Origin: Treponema sp.
GTDB taxonomy: Bacteria; Spirochaetota; Spirochaetia; Treponematales; Breznakiellaceae
NCBI GenBank assembly: GCA_009785215.1
Contig: WQWU01000001.1
Location: forward strand, 1 to 64,000
Direction of reading: 5' to 3'
DNA length: 64,000 bases
Within the stretch, counting starts at the first letter, position 1, and each line of letters starts with the position of its first letter. The position numbers and the translations under genes are program-made. Below the pieces are notes generated by a model, which was not told the DNA's origin, did no database searches, and saw only the letters and a program-made list of their open reading frames with translations. Below, in pieces: positions 54,397-62,728 of the stretch.

Positions 54397-55236
54397 ATGT
54401 TGGATTTTTTTGAAGCATTAATAAATGTAAATTTTCCCTTTTTGCGGAATGCTTTTATAGCTGGTTTGTTATCATCTGTGCTTTTTGGAATACTGGGTTC
54501 AATTGTAACAGTGCGAAGGATTGGCAGTCTGGCAGGCGCAATATCCCATGCTGTGCTTGGCGGTATTGGAATGGCATTGTATATTTCTGCAAGATTTATT
54601 CCCGGTTTTCCGCCAATTGCAGGCGCATTTATCTTTGCTGTTTTAAGCGCGTTAATTATAGGATTTGTTTCTTTAAAAGCCAAACAACGCGAGGATACTG
54701 TAATTAATGCGATCTGGGTTATTGGAATGAGTCTTGGTCTTTTATTTATGGCGAAAACACCCGGATATGCAGATCCGGCAGCATGGTTATTTGGAAATAT
54801 CCTGTTAATTTCCAATATTGATATTATTCTGCTTGTTATTCTTGATATTGTTGTCATTTTTTTAACATGGCGTTTTTATGCGCAGATAGAATCTTCATCT
54901 TTTGATGCAGATTTTGCAAGAACCCGGGGTGTTCCTGTGGATTTAATCTTTTTTTTGATTCTTGGTTTAACTGCAATTGCCATTGTTCTATTGCAAACAT
55001 TCGTTGGCATTGTTATGGTTATTGCTATGCTGACTCTTCCATCGGGCTGTGCTGCAGTTTTTTCCCGGAGTCTTGGAGGAATGATGTTTTTTAGCTGTTT
55101 ATTTGCAGTGATTTTTTCTGCAGCGGGGCTTATTTCCGGCTGGATTTTTGATCTGCCAGTCGGCGCTATGACAGTTATTATTGCAGGTATTGTATTTCTG
55201 GGTATTTCGTTAATTCGTGTCTTGCGTAAAAATTAA
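54397..55236 (+). CDS. znuB: Zinc ABC transporter permease ZnuB
   Basis: 279 residues, about eight to nine helices of the ABC-3 family; GSIVTVRRIGSLAGAISHAVLGGIG and VGIVMVIAMLTLPSGCA are signatures. The ATG at 54397 has AGGGA 6 nt upstream and is preferred to 54379, which lies inside znuC. With znuA/znuC it imports Zn2+ or Mn2+. No Zur box recognised. Confidence 0.92.
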   Translation: MLDFFEALINVNFPFLRNAFIAGLLSSVLFGILGSIVTVRRIGSLAGAISHAVLGGIGMALYISARFIPGFPPIAGAFIFAVLSALIIGFVSLKAKQREDTVINAIWVIGMSLGLLFMAKTPGYADPAAWLFGNILLISNIDIILLVILDIVVIFLTWRFYAQIESSSFDADFARTRGVPVDLIFFLILGLTAIAIVLLQTFVGIVMVIAMLTLPSGCAAVFSRSLGGMMFFSCLFAVIFSAAGLISGWIFDLPVGAMTVIIAGIVFLGISLIRVLRKN

Positions 55237-55251
55237 AACGAATGTTATAAT
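55222..55251 (+). promoter_or_regulatory. Promoter of the HIT gene (leaderless)
   Basis: TTGCGT (55222-55227), 18-bp spacer and extended -10 TGTTATAAT (55243-55251). The ATG at 55258 follows after six A with no Shine-Dalgarno. Confidence 0.65.
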
Positions 55252-55257
55252 AAAAAA

Positions 55258-55617
55258 ATGAGCAGCTGCCTGTTTTGTAAAATAATCGCAGGAGAAATTC
55301 CAAGTAAGAAACTCTTTGAATCAGATGATATATTGGCTTTTTACGATATAAAACCAATGGCTCCTGTGCATTTTTTAGTTGTTCCTAAAAAACACATTGC
55401 AAATTTACTGGAACTGGAAGCGGAAGATTCTGCATTAGTTGGAAAATTATTTTTTAAGGCTCAGGAACTTGCAAAAGAGCTTGGATGCGGAGAAAAAGGC
55501 GGCCGTTTTATCATTAATGCAAAAAAAGACGGCGGACAGACAGTAGATCATTTACATATTCATTTTCTTGGCGGACGCGCATTGCGCCCGAAACTAACAT
55601 CATGGTTTCTTGGGTAA
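55258..55617 (+). CDS. hinT: HIT-family nucleotide-binding protein (HinT-like)
   Basis: 119 residues. The histidine triad is HLHIH (His98, 100, 102) with KIIAGEIPSKKLFESDDILAFYDI at the N-terminus. HinT proteins hydrolyse purine nucleoside phosphoramidates. Start appears leaderless. Followed after 11 bp by the next gene. Confidence 0.93.
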   Translation: MSSCLFCKIIAGEIPSKKLFESDDILAFYDIKPMAPVHFLVVPKKHIANLLELEAEDSALVGKLFFKAQELAKELGCGEKGGRFIINAKKDGGQTVDHLHIHFLGGRALRPKLTSWFLG

Positions 55618-55628
55618 AGGAAAAATAA

Positions 55629-56300
55629 ATGGCAATAGAAAAACATATTAATTTTTTTGAAATGCAAAAAGCATGTCAAAAACCCGGCTGTCCTCTTTGT
55701 ACAATTGTAAGGGAACGTGCATTTAAATACATAGACAACACATTGTTTGAAAACATTACAAACCGGGGTTTTAGAGCTCAATACCGCGCTGCCGGGGGAT
55801 TTTGTTCGTTTCATTCAAGAGGTTTAGTTTCATTCCGTGACGGTCTTGCTGTTGCCATACTTGCAAAAGATATTCTGGAAGACAGGATTAAATGTTTCGA
55901 AAAAAGACTGCCGTGGAAACCCAAAGGAAAATGCCCAGTTTGTATTGAACGTGAAAAAATTGAACAGGAATATCTGGATTTTTTAAGTAACTCTGGCGGC
56001 AATACGCCGGAAGAACAGGAACTGCGCATATTTTTTACAAATTCCGATGGTTTATGCGCTCCTCATTATGCCGGTCTTCTTTTTACGCCAAAAGGATCAA
56101 AAAGAACAGTTCCTATTTGGATAAAAAATTTTCAGGAACGCAAATTTACCGAATTATTTAAAAGGCTGGAAGTTTTTACAGAGTTATCCGCATACGGCAG
56201 ACAAAAAGAATTTGCGCAATTAAGCGAAAAAGACCAGGTTGTTTGGAAAGAAGCTGCAGCCTGCTTAACAGAGGATATAGACAGCTCATTACCGGCTTAA
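55629..56300 (+). CDS. Cysteine-rich DUF6062-like protein
   Basis: 223 residues, soluble. Repeated metal-like motifs: CPLCTIV, GGFCSFHSRGL, CPVCIERE and GLCAPHYAGLL. This alternation of CxxC and CxxH is the mark of DUF6062. Function unknown; a zinc- or cluster-binding role is inferred. GGAAAAA precedes the ATG. Its 3' end overlaps the convergent gene by 12 bp. Confidence 0.7.
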   Translation: MAIEKHINFFEMQKACQKPGCPLCTIVRERAFKYIDNTLFENITNRGFRAQYRAAGGFCSFHSRGLVSFRDGLAVAILAKDILEDRIKCFEKRLPWKPKGKCPVCIEREKIEQEYLDFLSNSGGNTPEEQELRIFFTNSDGLCAPHYAGLLFTPKGSKRTVPIWIKNFQERKFTELFKRLEVFTELSAYGRQKEFAQLSEKDQVVWKEAAACLTEDIDSSLPA

Positions 56301-57371
56301 TCTTTCTACTACAGGAACCAAAACACGCATGCGGACAACTCTGCCGCCTCCGTTTGCCCTATGGCGGTAAATCTCGCCGTCATTTGTAAACGGCACTTCT
56401 TCTCCGGAAAACGGAGGCGCTCTTCTTTGCGTCCAATGAAGAGCCGGGTCTTTTAAAGAAACAGCAGGGTTAGAAGGGTTAAAATAAATAAACGAGTCAT
56501 GCGCTCCCCGCTCGTCCTGCGGCGCAACATTTGTGCATTGCAGATAACGGATAACACCCCTAGAAAAATCTATTGATTGAATAATTGCAGAATGAACAAC
56601 AGTACCTTCCATATCCCTGAAAAGAATAATATCGGCTGGACGTAAATTGCGGATTTCGTCGTTTACAGGAATTATCTGAGCGCTTCTTGAATTAAAAAAA
56701 GCAGTGCCGATAAACCGCGCAGGGTCGGCGCCGCGGGGAGCGCCAAGAGAGGGGTCTAATACCCTGCTAAGATCTACACCGCCCTGTCTTGCAACATAGG
56801 AAAGAATGTGCCAGACAAATCCTGAACAATCTACGCCAATACGGCCTATGCAGTAAAGGTAATTATATACATCGCTTTCCTGCACACCCCTTCCAGATGT
56901 TAAAACAAAAGGGCGGTGCGGAAGCCCTCTGTATGTTCCGGCTTTTATCCGCGCGATTATAAAAAGGTCAGAAGACATACTCCACCTTGCTTCATTCATA
57001 TCAAAAATTATTACTTTTTCGCGCCCTGATGAAAGCGCTTTAACATATTCATCAAACTCTCTGGAATTCAGAATATCTTCAATAACCGGCCACAAGGCCT
57101 GCGGGTTTCCTTTACCGCCTAAATAAATTTCCCAGCCTCTTTCCAGAAGCGTGTCTCTCTCGTTATTCATGGCAAAAGGGAGGCGGATATTCATTATCCT
57201 GTCACCTATTATTCTTGTTCTGAAAAACTGCCGGTATGCTTCTTCTATTATCCGTTCAATTGGTTTTTCCCAAAGATGCGCCGGATCAGAAAAAGAAACA
57301 AGCGGATCATTCAAAGCAAAAGAGAATGGGGCAGAAATTACCAGTAAGATAATAACAAGGCTAAATTTCAA
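56289..57371 (-). CDS. Secreted NlpC/P60-like cysteine hydrolase
   Basis: 360 residues with a signal peptide (VIILLVISAPFSFA). The catalytic Cys182 lies in GVDCSGFVWHILSYV and His260 in GTVVHSAIIQSID, preceded by LRPADIILFRD: the NlpC/P60 pattern of peptidoglycan peptidases. The N-terminal 130 residues are unassigned. It overlaps nagB by 11 bp, so muropeptide cleavage and amino-sugar use may be linked. Confidence 0.78.
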   Translation of the reverse strand: MKFSLVIILLVISAPFSFALNDPLVSFSDPAHLWEKPIERIIEEAYRQFFRTRIIGDRIMNIRLPFAMNNERDTLLERGWEIYLGGKGNPQALWPVIEDILNSREFDEYVKALSSGREKVIIFDMNEARWSMSSDLFIIARIKAGTYRGLPHRPFVLTSGRGVQESDVYNYLYCIGRIGVDCSGFVWHILSYVARQGGVDLSRVLDPSLGAPRGADPARFIGTAFFNSRSAQIIPVNDEIRNLRPADIILFRDMEGTVVHSAIIQSIDFSRGVIRYLQCTNVAPQDERGAHDSFIYFNPSNPAVSLKDPALHWTQRRAPPFSGEEVPFTNDGEIYRHRANGGGRVVRMRVLVPVVERLSR

Positions 57372-58152
57372 GATTATCTTTTTCTATATCCTTAAAATAA
57401 TTGACAGTTCCAACTTTTAATTCTTCTGTAGCTTCATCATCGCAGACAATGATTGCTTTCTGATGCATCTGTAAACAGGAAACAGTCCACATATGATTTA
57501 CGCCTTCTTCTATGACTGCTCTAAGCGCTTTTGCTTTTGCGCGTCCGCTTACAATAATTATAACTTCGCGGGCATCCATTACAGTACCCACACCCACGGT
57601 TAGGGCAGTAGTCGGCATTTTAGATAAATCTCCGTCAAAGAAACGTGCATTTGAAGCTTTTGATTCCGCTGTAAGAGTTTTTACTCTTGTGCGGGAGATT
57701 AAAGATGAACCCGGTTCATTAAATGCAATATGCCCGTCATTTCCCATGCCGCCGAGAAAAAGGTCTATACCTCCTTCTGCTGCAATTGCTTCTTCGTAAA
57801 GGCGGCATTCATTCTCCGGATCTTTAGTTTTGCCGTCTAAAAGGTGCACATGTTTGCGATCAATATCAATATGATTAAAAAGATTCTGCATCATAAAGTA
57901 ATGATAGCTTTGCGGATGGCTGGAATCGAGGCCGATATACTCATCCATATTAAAGGTTCGCACATTTTTAAATGTGAGCTTGCCTTCTTTGTACATTTTG
58001 ATAAATTCACGGTAAATTCCCAAAGGACTGGATCCTGTCGGAAGCCCAAGAACAAAAGGTTTGCCCTGTAAATGAGAATTAATTTTATTCATTATATAAT
58101 TTGCAGCCCATTTACTGGCTTTTTCATAGTTGGGAAGGATAATTAAACGCAT
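57361..58152 (-). CDS. nagB: Glucosamine-6-phosphate deaminase
   Basis: 263 residues. GLPTGSSPLGIYREFI, TFNMDEYIGL, LFLGGMGNDGHIAFNEPG and the catalytic Asp/His region are NagB. Converts glucosamine-6-P to fructose-6-P and ammonia. GGGGG lies 6 nt before the ATG. Confidence 0.97.
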   Translation of the reverse strand: MRLIILPNYEKASKWAANYIMNKINSHLQGKPFVLGLPTGSSPLGIYREFIKMYKEGKLTFKNVRTFNMDEYIGLDSSHPQSYHYFMMQNLFNHIDIDRKHVHLLDGKTKDPENECRLYEEAIAAEGGIDLFLGGMGNDGHIAFNEPGSSLISRTRVKTLTAESKASNARFFDGDLSKMPTTALTVGVGTVMDAREVIIIVSGRAKAKALRAVIEEGVNHMWTVSCLQMHQKAIIVCDDEATEELKVGTVNYFKDIEKDNLEI

Positions 58153-58231
58153 GAAGAACCCCCAAACACAGAATGTGAAGCCAGCTCCGCCGCATAACCG
58201 AAATGAGATTTATTTTTTAATTATGCTGAGA

Positions 58232-58669
58232 CTACCGCTTAAGTACGGAAACAACCCTTTCCAGAACTTTTTTTCTATCCAATGGTTTCACAATGTAGCT
58301 CTTGGCTCCCATAAGGAGACATTTTTTTACAACATCTTCTTTACCCAGGGCGCTTACCATTATTATATTGGCCTGCTTGTCAAATTCAAGAATTTTTTCC
58401 AATGCAGAAACACCATCCATAACCGGCATTGTAATGTCCATGGTAACCAAATCAATGTTTGGATGCAAAGCTTTGTACTTTTCGACACCTTGTGCACCAT
58501 CGGCAGCTGTATCCGCTACATCAAAACCTTCAGAGGTGAAGATCTGCCCCAGCTGTTTTGCGATGAACATTGAGTCGTCAACAACCAGAACCCGATATGG
58601 TACTCCCTCCGGTTTTATTCCTTCTGCGGTTTTTTCATTGATATTAGGCATATCAGTCTTTGCTATCAT
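58232..58669 (-). CDS. cheY: CheY-like response regulator with N-terminal tail
   Basis: 145 residues: a 24-residue tail and a receiver. Asp31/32 (VVDDS), phospho-acceptor Asp78 (VTMDITMPVMDG), Ser in MVSALG and Lys in SYIVKPLD. GAGGAG precedes the ATG. Monocistronic with its own strong promoter; not next to chemotaxis genes. Confidence 0.93.
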   Translation of the reverse strand: MIAKTDMPNINEKTAEGIKPEGVPYRVLVVDDSMFIAKQLGQIFTSEGFDVADTAADGAQGVEKYKALHPNIDLVTMDITMPVMDGVSALEKILEFDKQANIIMVSALGKEDVVKKCLLMGAKSYIVKPLDRKKVLERVVSVLKR

Positions 58670-58690
58670 CCTGTACGCTCCTCTGTCTTG

Positions 58691-58719
58691 AATATATGAT
58701 ATAATTCAAAAATAGTCAA
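58691..58719 (-). promoter_or_regulatory. Promoter of the orphan cheY
   Basis: Minus-strand TTGACT (58719-58714), 17-bp spacer, TATATT (58696-58691); leader about 20 nt. Confidence 0.75.
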
Positions 58720-58832
58720 GTACTTGTATAGTATCTTAAGTGTATTATCGACATATATGTAAAAATATTTCAAGTAATATGGTGTTTTTATTTTTCAGAA
58801 TATTGATTTTTGGGGATATAGAGGAGATGTTG

Positions 58833-59792
58833 ATGGATAAGCCATTTTATCTGGCGCCAATGGCCGAATTAAGTCATAGAGCTTTAAGGGAGCTAATTGA
58901 GGGTTTTGGGGGGTGTGATGCCTATTTTTCTGAAATGATCAGCGCAGGCGCCCTATTGGCAGGCGGTCAATTCGAAAAATGGTATATAGATTCTGCTCCA
59001 AAGCCCGAAAAATGCATTTTTCAGCTGGTTGGCTCTGATTCCGGGGTTATTTCCAAAGCTGCCGCTGTTTTGGACGAATTGGAATGCGCAGGAATCGATA
59101 TTAATATGGGCTGCAGCGCTCCATTAATTAGAAAAACCGGTGCAGGAGTAACCTGGATGAGTTCTATCGATAACGCTGCAGAATTGATTTATCGTGTCAG
59201 GCCTCAGGTAAAACGCAGGTTAAGCGTTAAGCTTAGAATTGGATTAAAAGATGATTTTGATTACCTTGTTAGATTCTGCCGGAAACTGGAAGAGGAGGGA
59301 GTAGAGCTGATTACGCTTCATCCGCGTACGGCTGCGGAAAAGTTTAAACGTCTAGCCCGCTGGGATTATGTAGGGAAACTTAAAGCCGAGCTTAAAATAC
59401 CTGTAGCAGGAAACGGCGATATTTTAAACGCCGATGAGCTGGTTCGCCGGGCAGAAAGCTCCTGCGATGCTGTTATGGTTGGAAGAGCGGCGGTAAGGCA
59501 TCCCTGGATTTTTGCACAGGCACAGGAATTATCAAAAGAGCCTCACGCAGAGACGCAGAGGCGCAGAGAGGAGGAAGGTTTTAATATAGAGAGAATTGGA
59601 CTTCGGTTTATTGAGCTTTTGGCAGAATATCAGCCGGTGGAGTTTCATATTTCACGCGCCAGGCGTTTTTTTGGTTTTTTTTGCGATAACTTAAAGTGGG
59701 GGAATTATCTTAAAAATAAGCTGAACCGGGAAGAAACCCTCTCCGGCATCGAAAATATATGGTGTGAATATTTTAGGGAGAATGATGAGTAA
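58833..59792 (+). CDS. dus: tRNA-dihydrouridine synthase
   Basis: 319 residues. FMN barrel with PFYLAPMAELSHRALREL, INMGCSAPLIRKTGAGVTW (catalytic Cys), LHPRTAAEKFKRLARWDYV and PVAGNGDI. The start at 58833 lies 6 nt after GAGGAG; ATG 58827 is too close. After AQAQELSK the chain reads EPHAETQRRREEEGFN, encoded by a dispersed repeat at the junction of the barrel and helical domain; frame is kept. Confidence 0.93.
   Translation: MDKPFYLAPMAELSHRALRELIEGFGGCDAYFSEMISAGALLAGGQFEKWYIDSAPKPEKCIFQLVGSDSGVISKAAAVLDELECAGIDINMGCSAPLIRKTGAGVTWMSSIDNAAELIYRVRPQVKRRLSVKLRIGLKDDFDYLVRFCRKLEEEGVELITLHPRTAAEKFKRLARWDYVGKLKAELKIPVAGNGDILNADELVRRAESSCDAVMVGRAAVRHPWIFAQAQELSKEPHAETQRRREEEGFNIERIGLRFIELLAEYQPVEFHISRARRFFGFFCDNLKWGNYLKNKLNREETLSGIENIWCEYFRENDE
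59541..59574 (+). repeat. Dispersed GC-rich repeat, copy 7, inside dus
   Basis: CCTCACGCAGAGACGCAGAG followed by GCGCAGAGAGGAGG: the inverse orientation of copy 2. Read in frame as HAETQRRREE. Confidence 0.8.
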
Positions 59793-59801
59793 TTTCCGGT
59801 T

Positions 59802-61577
59802 TTACTTATTTAGCAATTCTTTTTGTTTGCGCCGTTCTTTATCGCCTTTGGCGGTATAAATAGGTTTCATTGTTCTGGGATCTAACCCTGTGTAGTACAT
59901 CACTGCAGACATTGTGCCCGGGGTCGGATAAAACTCCTGTGTTTGTTCCGGTGCAAACCCTGTTTTTTTACAGTAGTTTTTTAGCTCTTCCGCTTCTTTA
60001 AGACCTGCGCCCGGGTGAGCAGAGATAAAATACGGCAGTAGAAATTGTTTTAAACCTAATTTTTTATTTACTGCAGTAAAGTCATTTCTGAATTTTTCAT
60101 AATAGGAATGCGGACATTTACCCATTGCTTCAAGTACATTTTCTGAAACATGTTCCGGGGCAACTTTTAATTGGCCGCTTACATGAAATTGACACAGGGT
60201 TTCCAGAAATTTGACGCCGTGTTTTTTATCGTGTTGTATAAAATCGAATCTTATACCAGAACGAATAAATACTTTTTTTATTCCTTGAATTTTCCGCAGC
60301 GCTTCCAGTGTTTTTAAATATTCACTGTGATCGGCTTTTAATTTTGGACATGGTGTTGGATATAAACATTCACGTTCTGTGCAAAAGCCGCCTTGTTTTT
60401 GTTTATCGCAAACAGGGCGGAAAAAATTTGCAGTAGGGCCGCCTACATCATGAATATATCCTTTAAAGCCATCACTGCCTTTACCAGGAAAATTCTTAAC
60501 AAGTGAACGTGCTTCACGAACAAGGCTTTCTTTACTGCGCCCTGTTATCGCCCGTCCCTGATGATTTGTTATCGCACAGAAAGAACAGCCGCCAAAACAA
60601 CCACGGCTGGAAATTAAAGAAAACGACACTTCCTTAAGTGCATTAATGCCTTCTTTGCCGTACATCGGGTGCGCTTTTTTTGTAAATGGAAGTTCGTATA
60701 ATTTATCCATTTCTTCTGTAGTTAAAGGAAGCGATGGCGGATTTTGTATTACCCAGCGTTCGCTGTCGTTTTCTTCGGCAAGCGGTTTAGCTGTTAAAGG
60801 ATCGGCATTTCGCTTTTGCAGCATATAGTGTTCAGCATAAACACGTTTGGATTCATCATCTTTTTCTTTTATACAATTGTAAGAAGGCAGCAAAACAGCA
60901 TTTTTCCATTTCTTTATGTTTTCTTTGACGTGAACACGAACACAGGTTCCCCTTTCATTTTGAATGCTGCCAATTTCCTCTCCTGCGGCAAGGCGCCGAG
61001 CAATCTGCAAAAGCGGTTTTTCTCCCATTCCGTAAATTAAAATGTCAGCTTTAGAATCCAGCAGTATCGAGCGGCGTACAGTGTCTGACCAATAATCGTA
61101 GTGGGCAAAACGGCGTAAACTAACTTCGATTCCGCCGATTATCACTGCAACTTTTGATTGTGTTGTATCTTTAAAAGCACGCCTTATCCCCTCGACATAA
61201 ACCAGCGTTGCTCTGTCGGGACGTTTACCGCTTTTGTTGTTAGGTGTGTATGCATCATCTGAACGTTTTCGTTTTGCGGCAGTATAGTGCGCAACCATGG
61301 AATCCATGTTGCCTGCTCCAACTAAAAAGCCAAGGCGAGGCCGTCCAAGTACTGTGTATGATAACGGGTTTTTCCAGTCTGGCTGCGGAATGATGCCGAC
61401 ACGAAAGCCGTTGGCTTCCAGCATACGGCAGATAAGCGCTGCCGCAAAGGACGGGTGATCCACATAGGCATCACCCGAAACAAAAATAAAATCCAGTTCA
61501 TCCCAGCCTCGCTTTTCCATGTCACGCTGCGAAACTGGCAGAAAATCATTTAAAAAGAAGTTACTGTACTCGGACAA
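59802..61577 (-). CDS. YgiQ-family radical SAM protein
   Basis: 591 residues. The N-terminal UPF0313 part contains VSGDAYVDHPSF. The radical SAM CxxxCxxC is Cys327, Cys331 and Cys334 in SSRGCFGGCSFCAITNHQG; the C-terminal PTPGTMSAVMYYTGLDPRTM is family-specific. Function unknown. It starts at TTG 61577 and overlaps the NifU-like gene by 17 bp, whose product could supply iron-sulfur clusters. Confidence 0.92.
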   Translation of the reverse strand: MSEYSNFFLNDFLPVSQRDMEKRGWDELDFIFVSGDAYVDHPSFAAALICRMLEANGFRVGIIPQPDWKNPLSYTVLGRPRLGFLVGAGNMDSMVAHYTAAKRKRSDDAYTPNNKSGKRPDRATLVYVEGIRRAFKDTTQSKVAVIIGGIEVSLRRFAHYDYWSDTVRRSILLDSKADILIYGMGEKPLLQIARRLAAGEEIGSIQNERGTCVRVHVKENIKKWKNAVLLPSYNCIKEKDDESKRVYAEHYMLQKRNADPLTAKPLAEENDSERWVIQNPPSLPLTTEEMDKLYELPFTKKAHPMYGKEGINALKEVSFSLISSRGCFGGCSFCAITNHQGRAITGRSKESLVREARSLVKNFPGKGSDGFKGYIHDVGGPTANFFRPVCDKQKQGGFCTERECLYPTPCPKLKADHSEYLKTLEALRKIQGIKKVFIRSGIRFDFIQHDKKHGVKFLETLCQFHVSGQLKVAPEHVSENVLEAMGKCPHSYYEKFRNDFTAVNKKLGLKQFLLPYFISAHPGAGLKEAEELKNYCKKTGFAPEQTQEFYPTPGTMSAVMYYTGLDPRTMKPIYTAKGDKERRKQKELLNK

Positions 61578-61785
61578 CTTCTTTAACCTGAGGTATTTCC
61601 TTTTTTAGATAGTTTTCGATTCCCATTTTAAGAGTCATCTGAGACATTGGGCAGTGTCCGCAGGCGCCTGTAAGACGTACAGAAACAACTCCTTCTGCAT
61701 CTACAGAAACAAATTCGACATCGCCGCCGTCTGCCTGTAATGAGGGGCGGACATTTTCTAAAGCAGCTTTTACTTGTTCTTCCAT
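61561..61785 (-). CDS. NifU C-terminal domain iron-sulfur protein
   Basis: 74 residues, the stand-alone Nfu/NifU-C domain. VRPSLQADGGDVEFVSVD and Cys42/Cys45 in GACGHCPMSQMTLKMGIENYL carry a 4Fe-4S cluster between two monomers. AAGGAG precedes the ATG. Confidence 0.95.
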   Translation of the reverse strand: MEEQVKAALENVRPSLQADGGDVEFVSVDAEGVVSVRLTGACGHCPMSQMTLKMGIENYLKKEIPQVKEVVRVQ

Positions 61786-61813
61786 AATAACTCCTTGGTA
61801 GATTTAATTTTTA

Positions 61814-61899
61814 CGGAGAGAGAGGGATTTGAACCCTCGGTACCTTTTGGGCACATACGCTTTCCAAGCGTACACCTTCGACCACTCGGACATCTCTCC
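61814..61899 (-). tRNA. tRNA-Ser(GGA)
   Basis: Acceptor GGAGAGA (61899-61893) with TCTCTCC (61821-61815), discriminator G, long variable arm, and anticodon loop TTGGAAA giving GGA. Confidence 0.95.
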
Positions 61900-62017
61900 T
61901 AATGCTGAATGTAACCTTATCATAATTATCGAATCATTACAATAGCCATTATTATTCAGGGTAAAAATGTTGTTAAAACATTGATTTGATGTTATCTTTA
62001 TCTATATGGAGATAAAA

Positions 62018-62653
62018 ATGATTACTTTTAGAAAAACCTTGTATGTTAAAACTGGATTTTATGCTTTTATTTCATTTTATATATTAATTACTGCAGGATG
62101 CGCAGTAGTTAAACCTATGAATCTGGAAACAATAGATAAATTTGGGCTTAATCATAATATAGAAATGTATAAACATTTCCAATATTTTATATCAAGGGAT
62201 ATTGTTTTATCAACTACAAATATTCAAACAGACAGAAGTGTTGCAGGTCAGGCAATGGTGAATACAAGAATTAATCGTAATGTAAAACAATTTCTTGCAT
62301 CAACACCCGGTGTTTGTCTGGAAGTTGATTCTTCCGGCAGTGTGTTAAGGCTGGGTATTGCATTCGAAAATGATAATAATAATCTTTTGTGGTTTTTTTA
62401 TCATGAAGCAACGGGTTTATATTTTTTAGAATATACTAATAATTCAGGAAGAGAAATTGATTATGGCGGAGTAACATATAAAGTTACCTTTGAATATGGA
62501 AGAGGTTTTGGAGCTTTTGTAAAACGCATGTTTACCAAAGACAGAACAAAAGGCGCTAATTTTAGAAGACTCGAACCATTGCTTTTATTCGAGGAAAATA
62601 CCAGAAATAAAGAGAAAATTAAAAGATCAACAGCAAGAGGGAGAAGACTTTAA
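62018..62653 (+). CDS. Putative lipoprotein of unknown function
   Basis: 211 residues. The N-terminus MITFRKTLYVKTGFYAFISFYILITAGC has a lipobox ITAGC. The rest is beta-rich with a basic tail (NTRNKEKIKRSTARGRR). No family recognised. GGAG lies 6 nt before ATG 62018. A terminator follows 25 bp after the stop. Confidence 0.65.
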   Translation: MITFRKTLYVKTGFYAFISFYILITAGCAVVKPMNLETIDKFGLNHNIEMYKHFQYFISRDIVLSTTNIQTDRSVAGQAMVNTRINRNVKQFLASTPGVCLEVDSSGSVLRLGIAFENDNNNLLWFFYHEATGLYFLEYTNNSGREIDYGGVTYKVTFEYGRGFGAFVKRMFTKDRTKGANFRRLEPLLLFEENTRNKEKIKRSTARGRRL

Positions 62654-62677
62654 TTATTCTGCATTTTAATTATCTCG

Positions 62678-62716
62678 TAACCCTTTGTGAGGTACAAAGG
62701 GTTATTAATATTTTTT
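62678..62716 (+). terminator. Rho-independent terminator
   Basis: TAACCCTTTGT (62678-62688) and ACAAAGGGTTA (62694-62704) form an 11-bp perfect stem with a GAGGT loop, followed by TTAATATTTTTT. Confidence 0.85.
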
Positions 62717-62728
62717 AACGCAGGCGTT

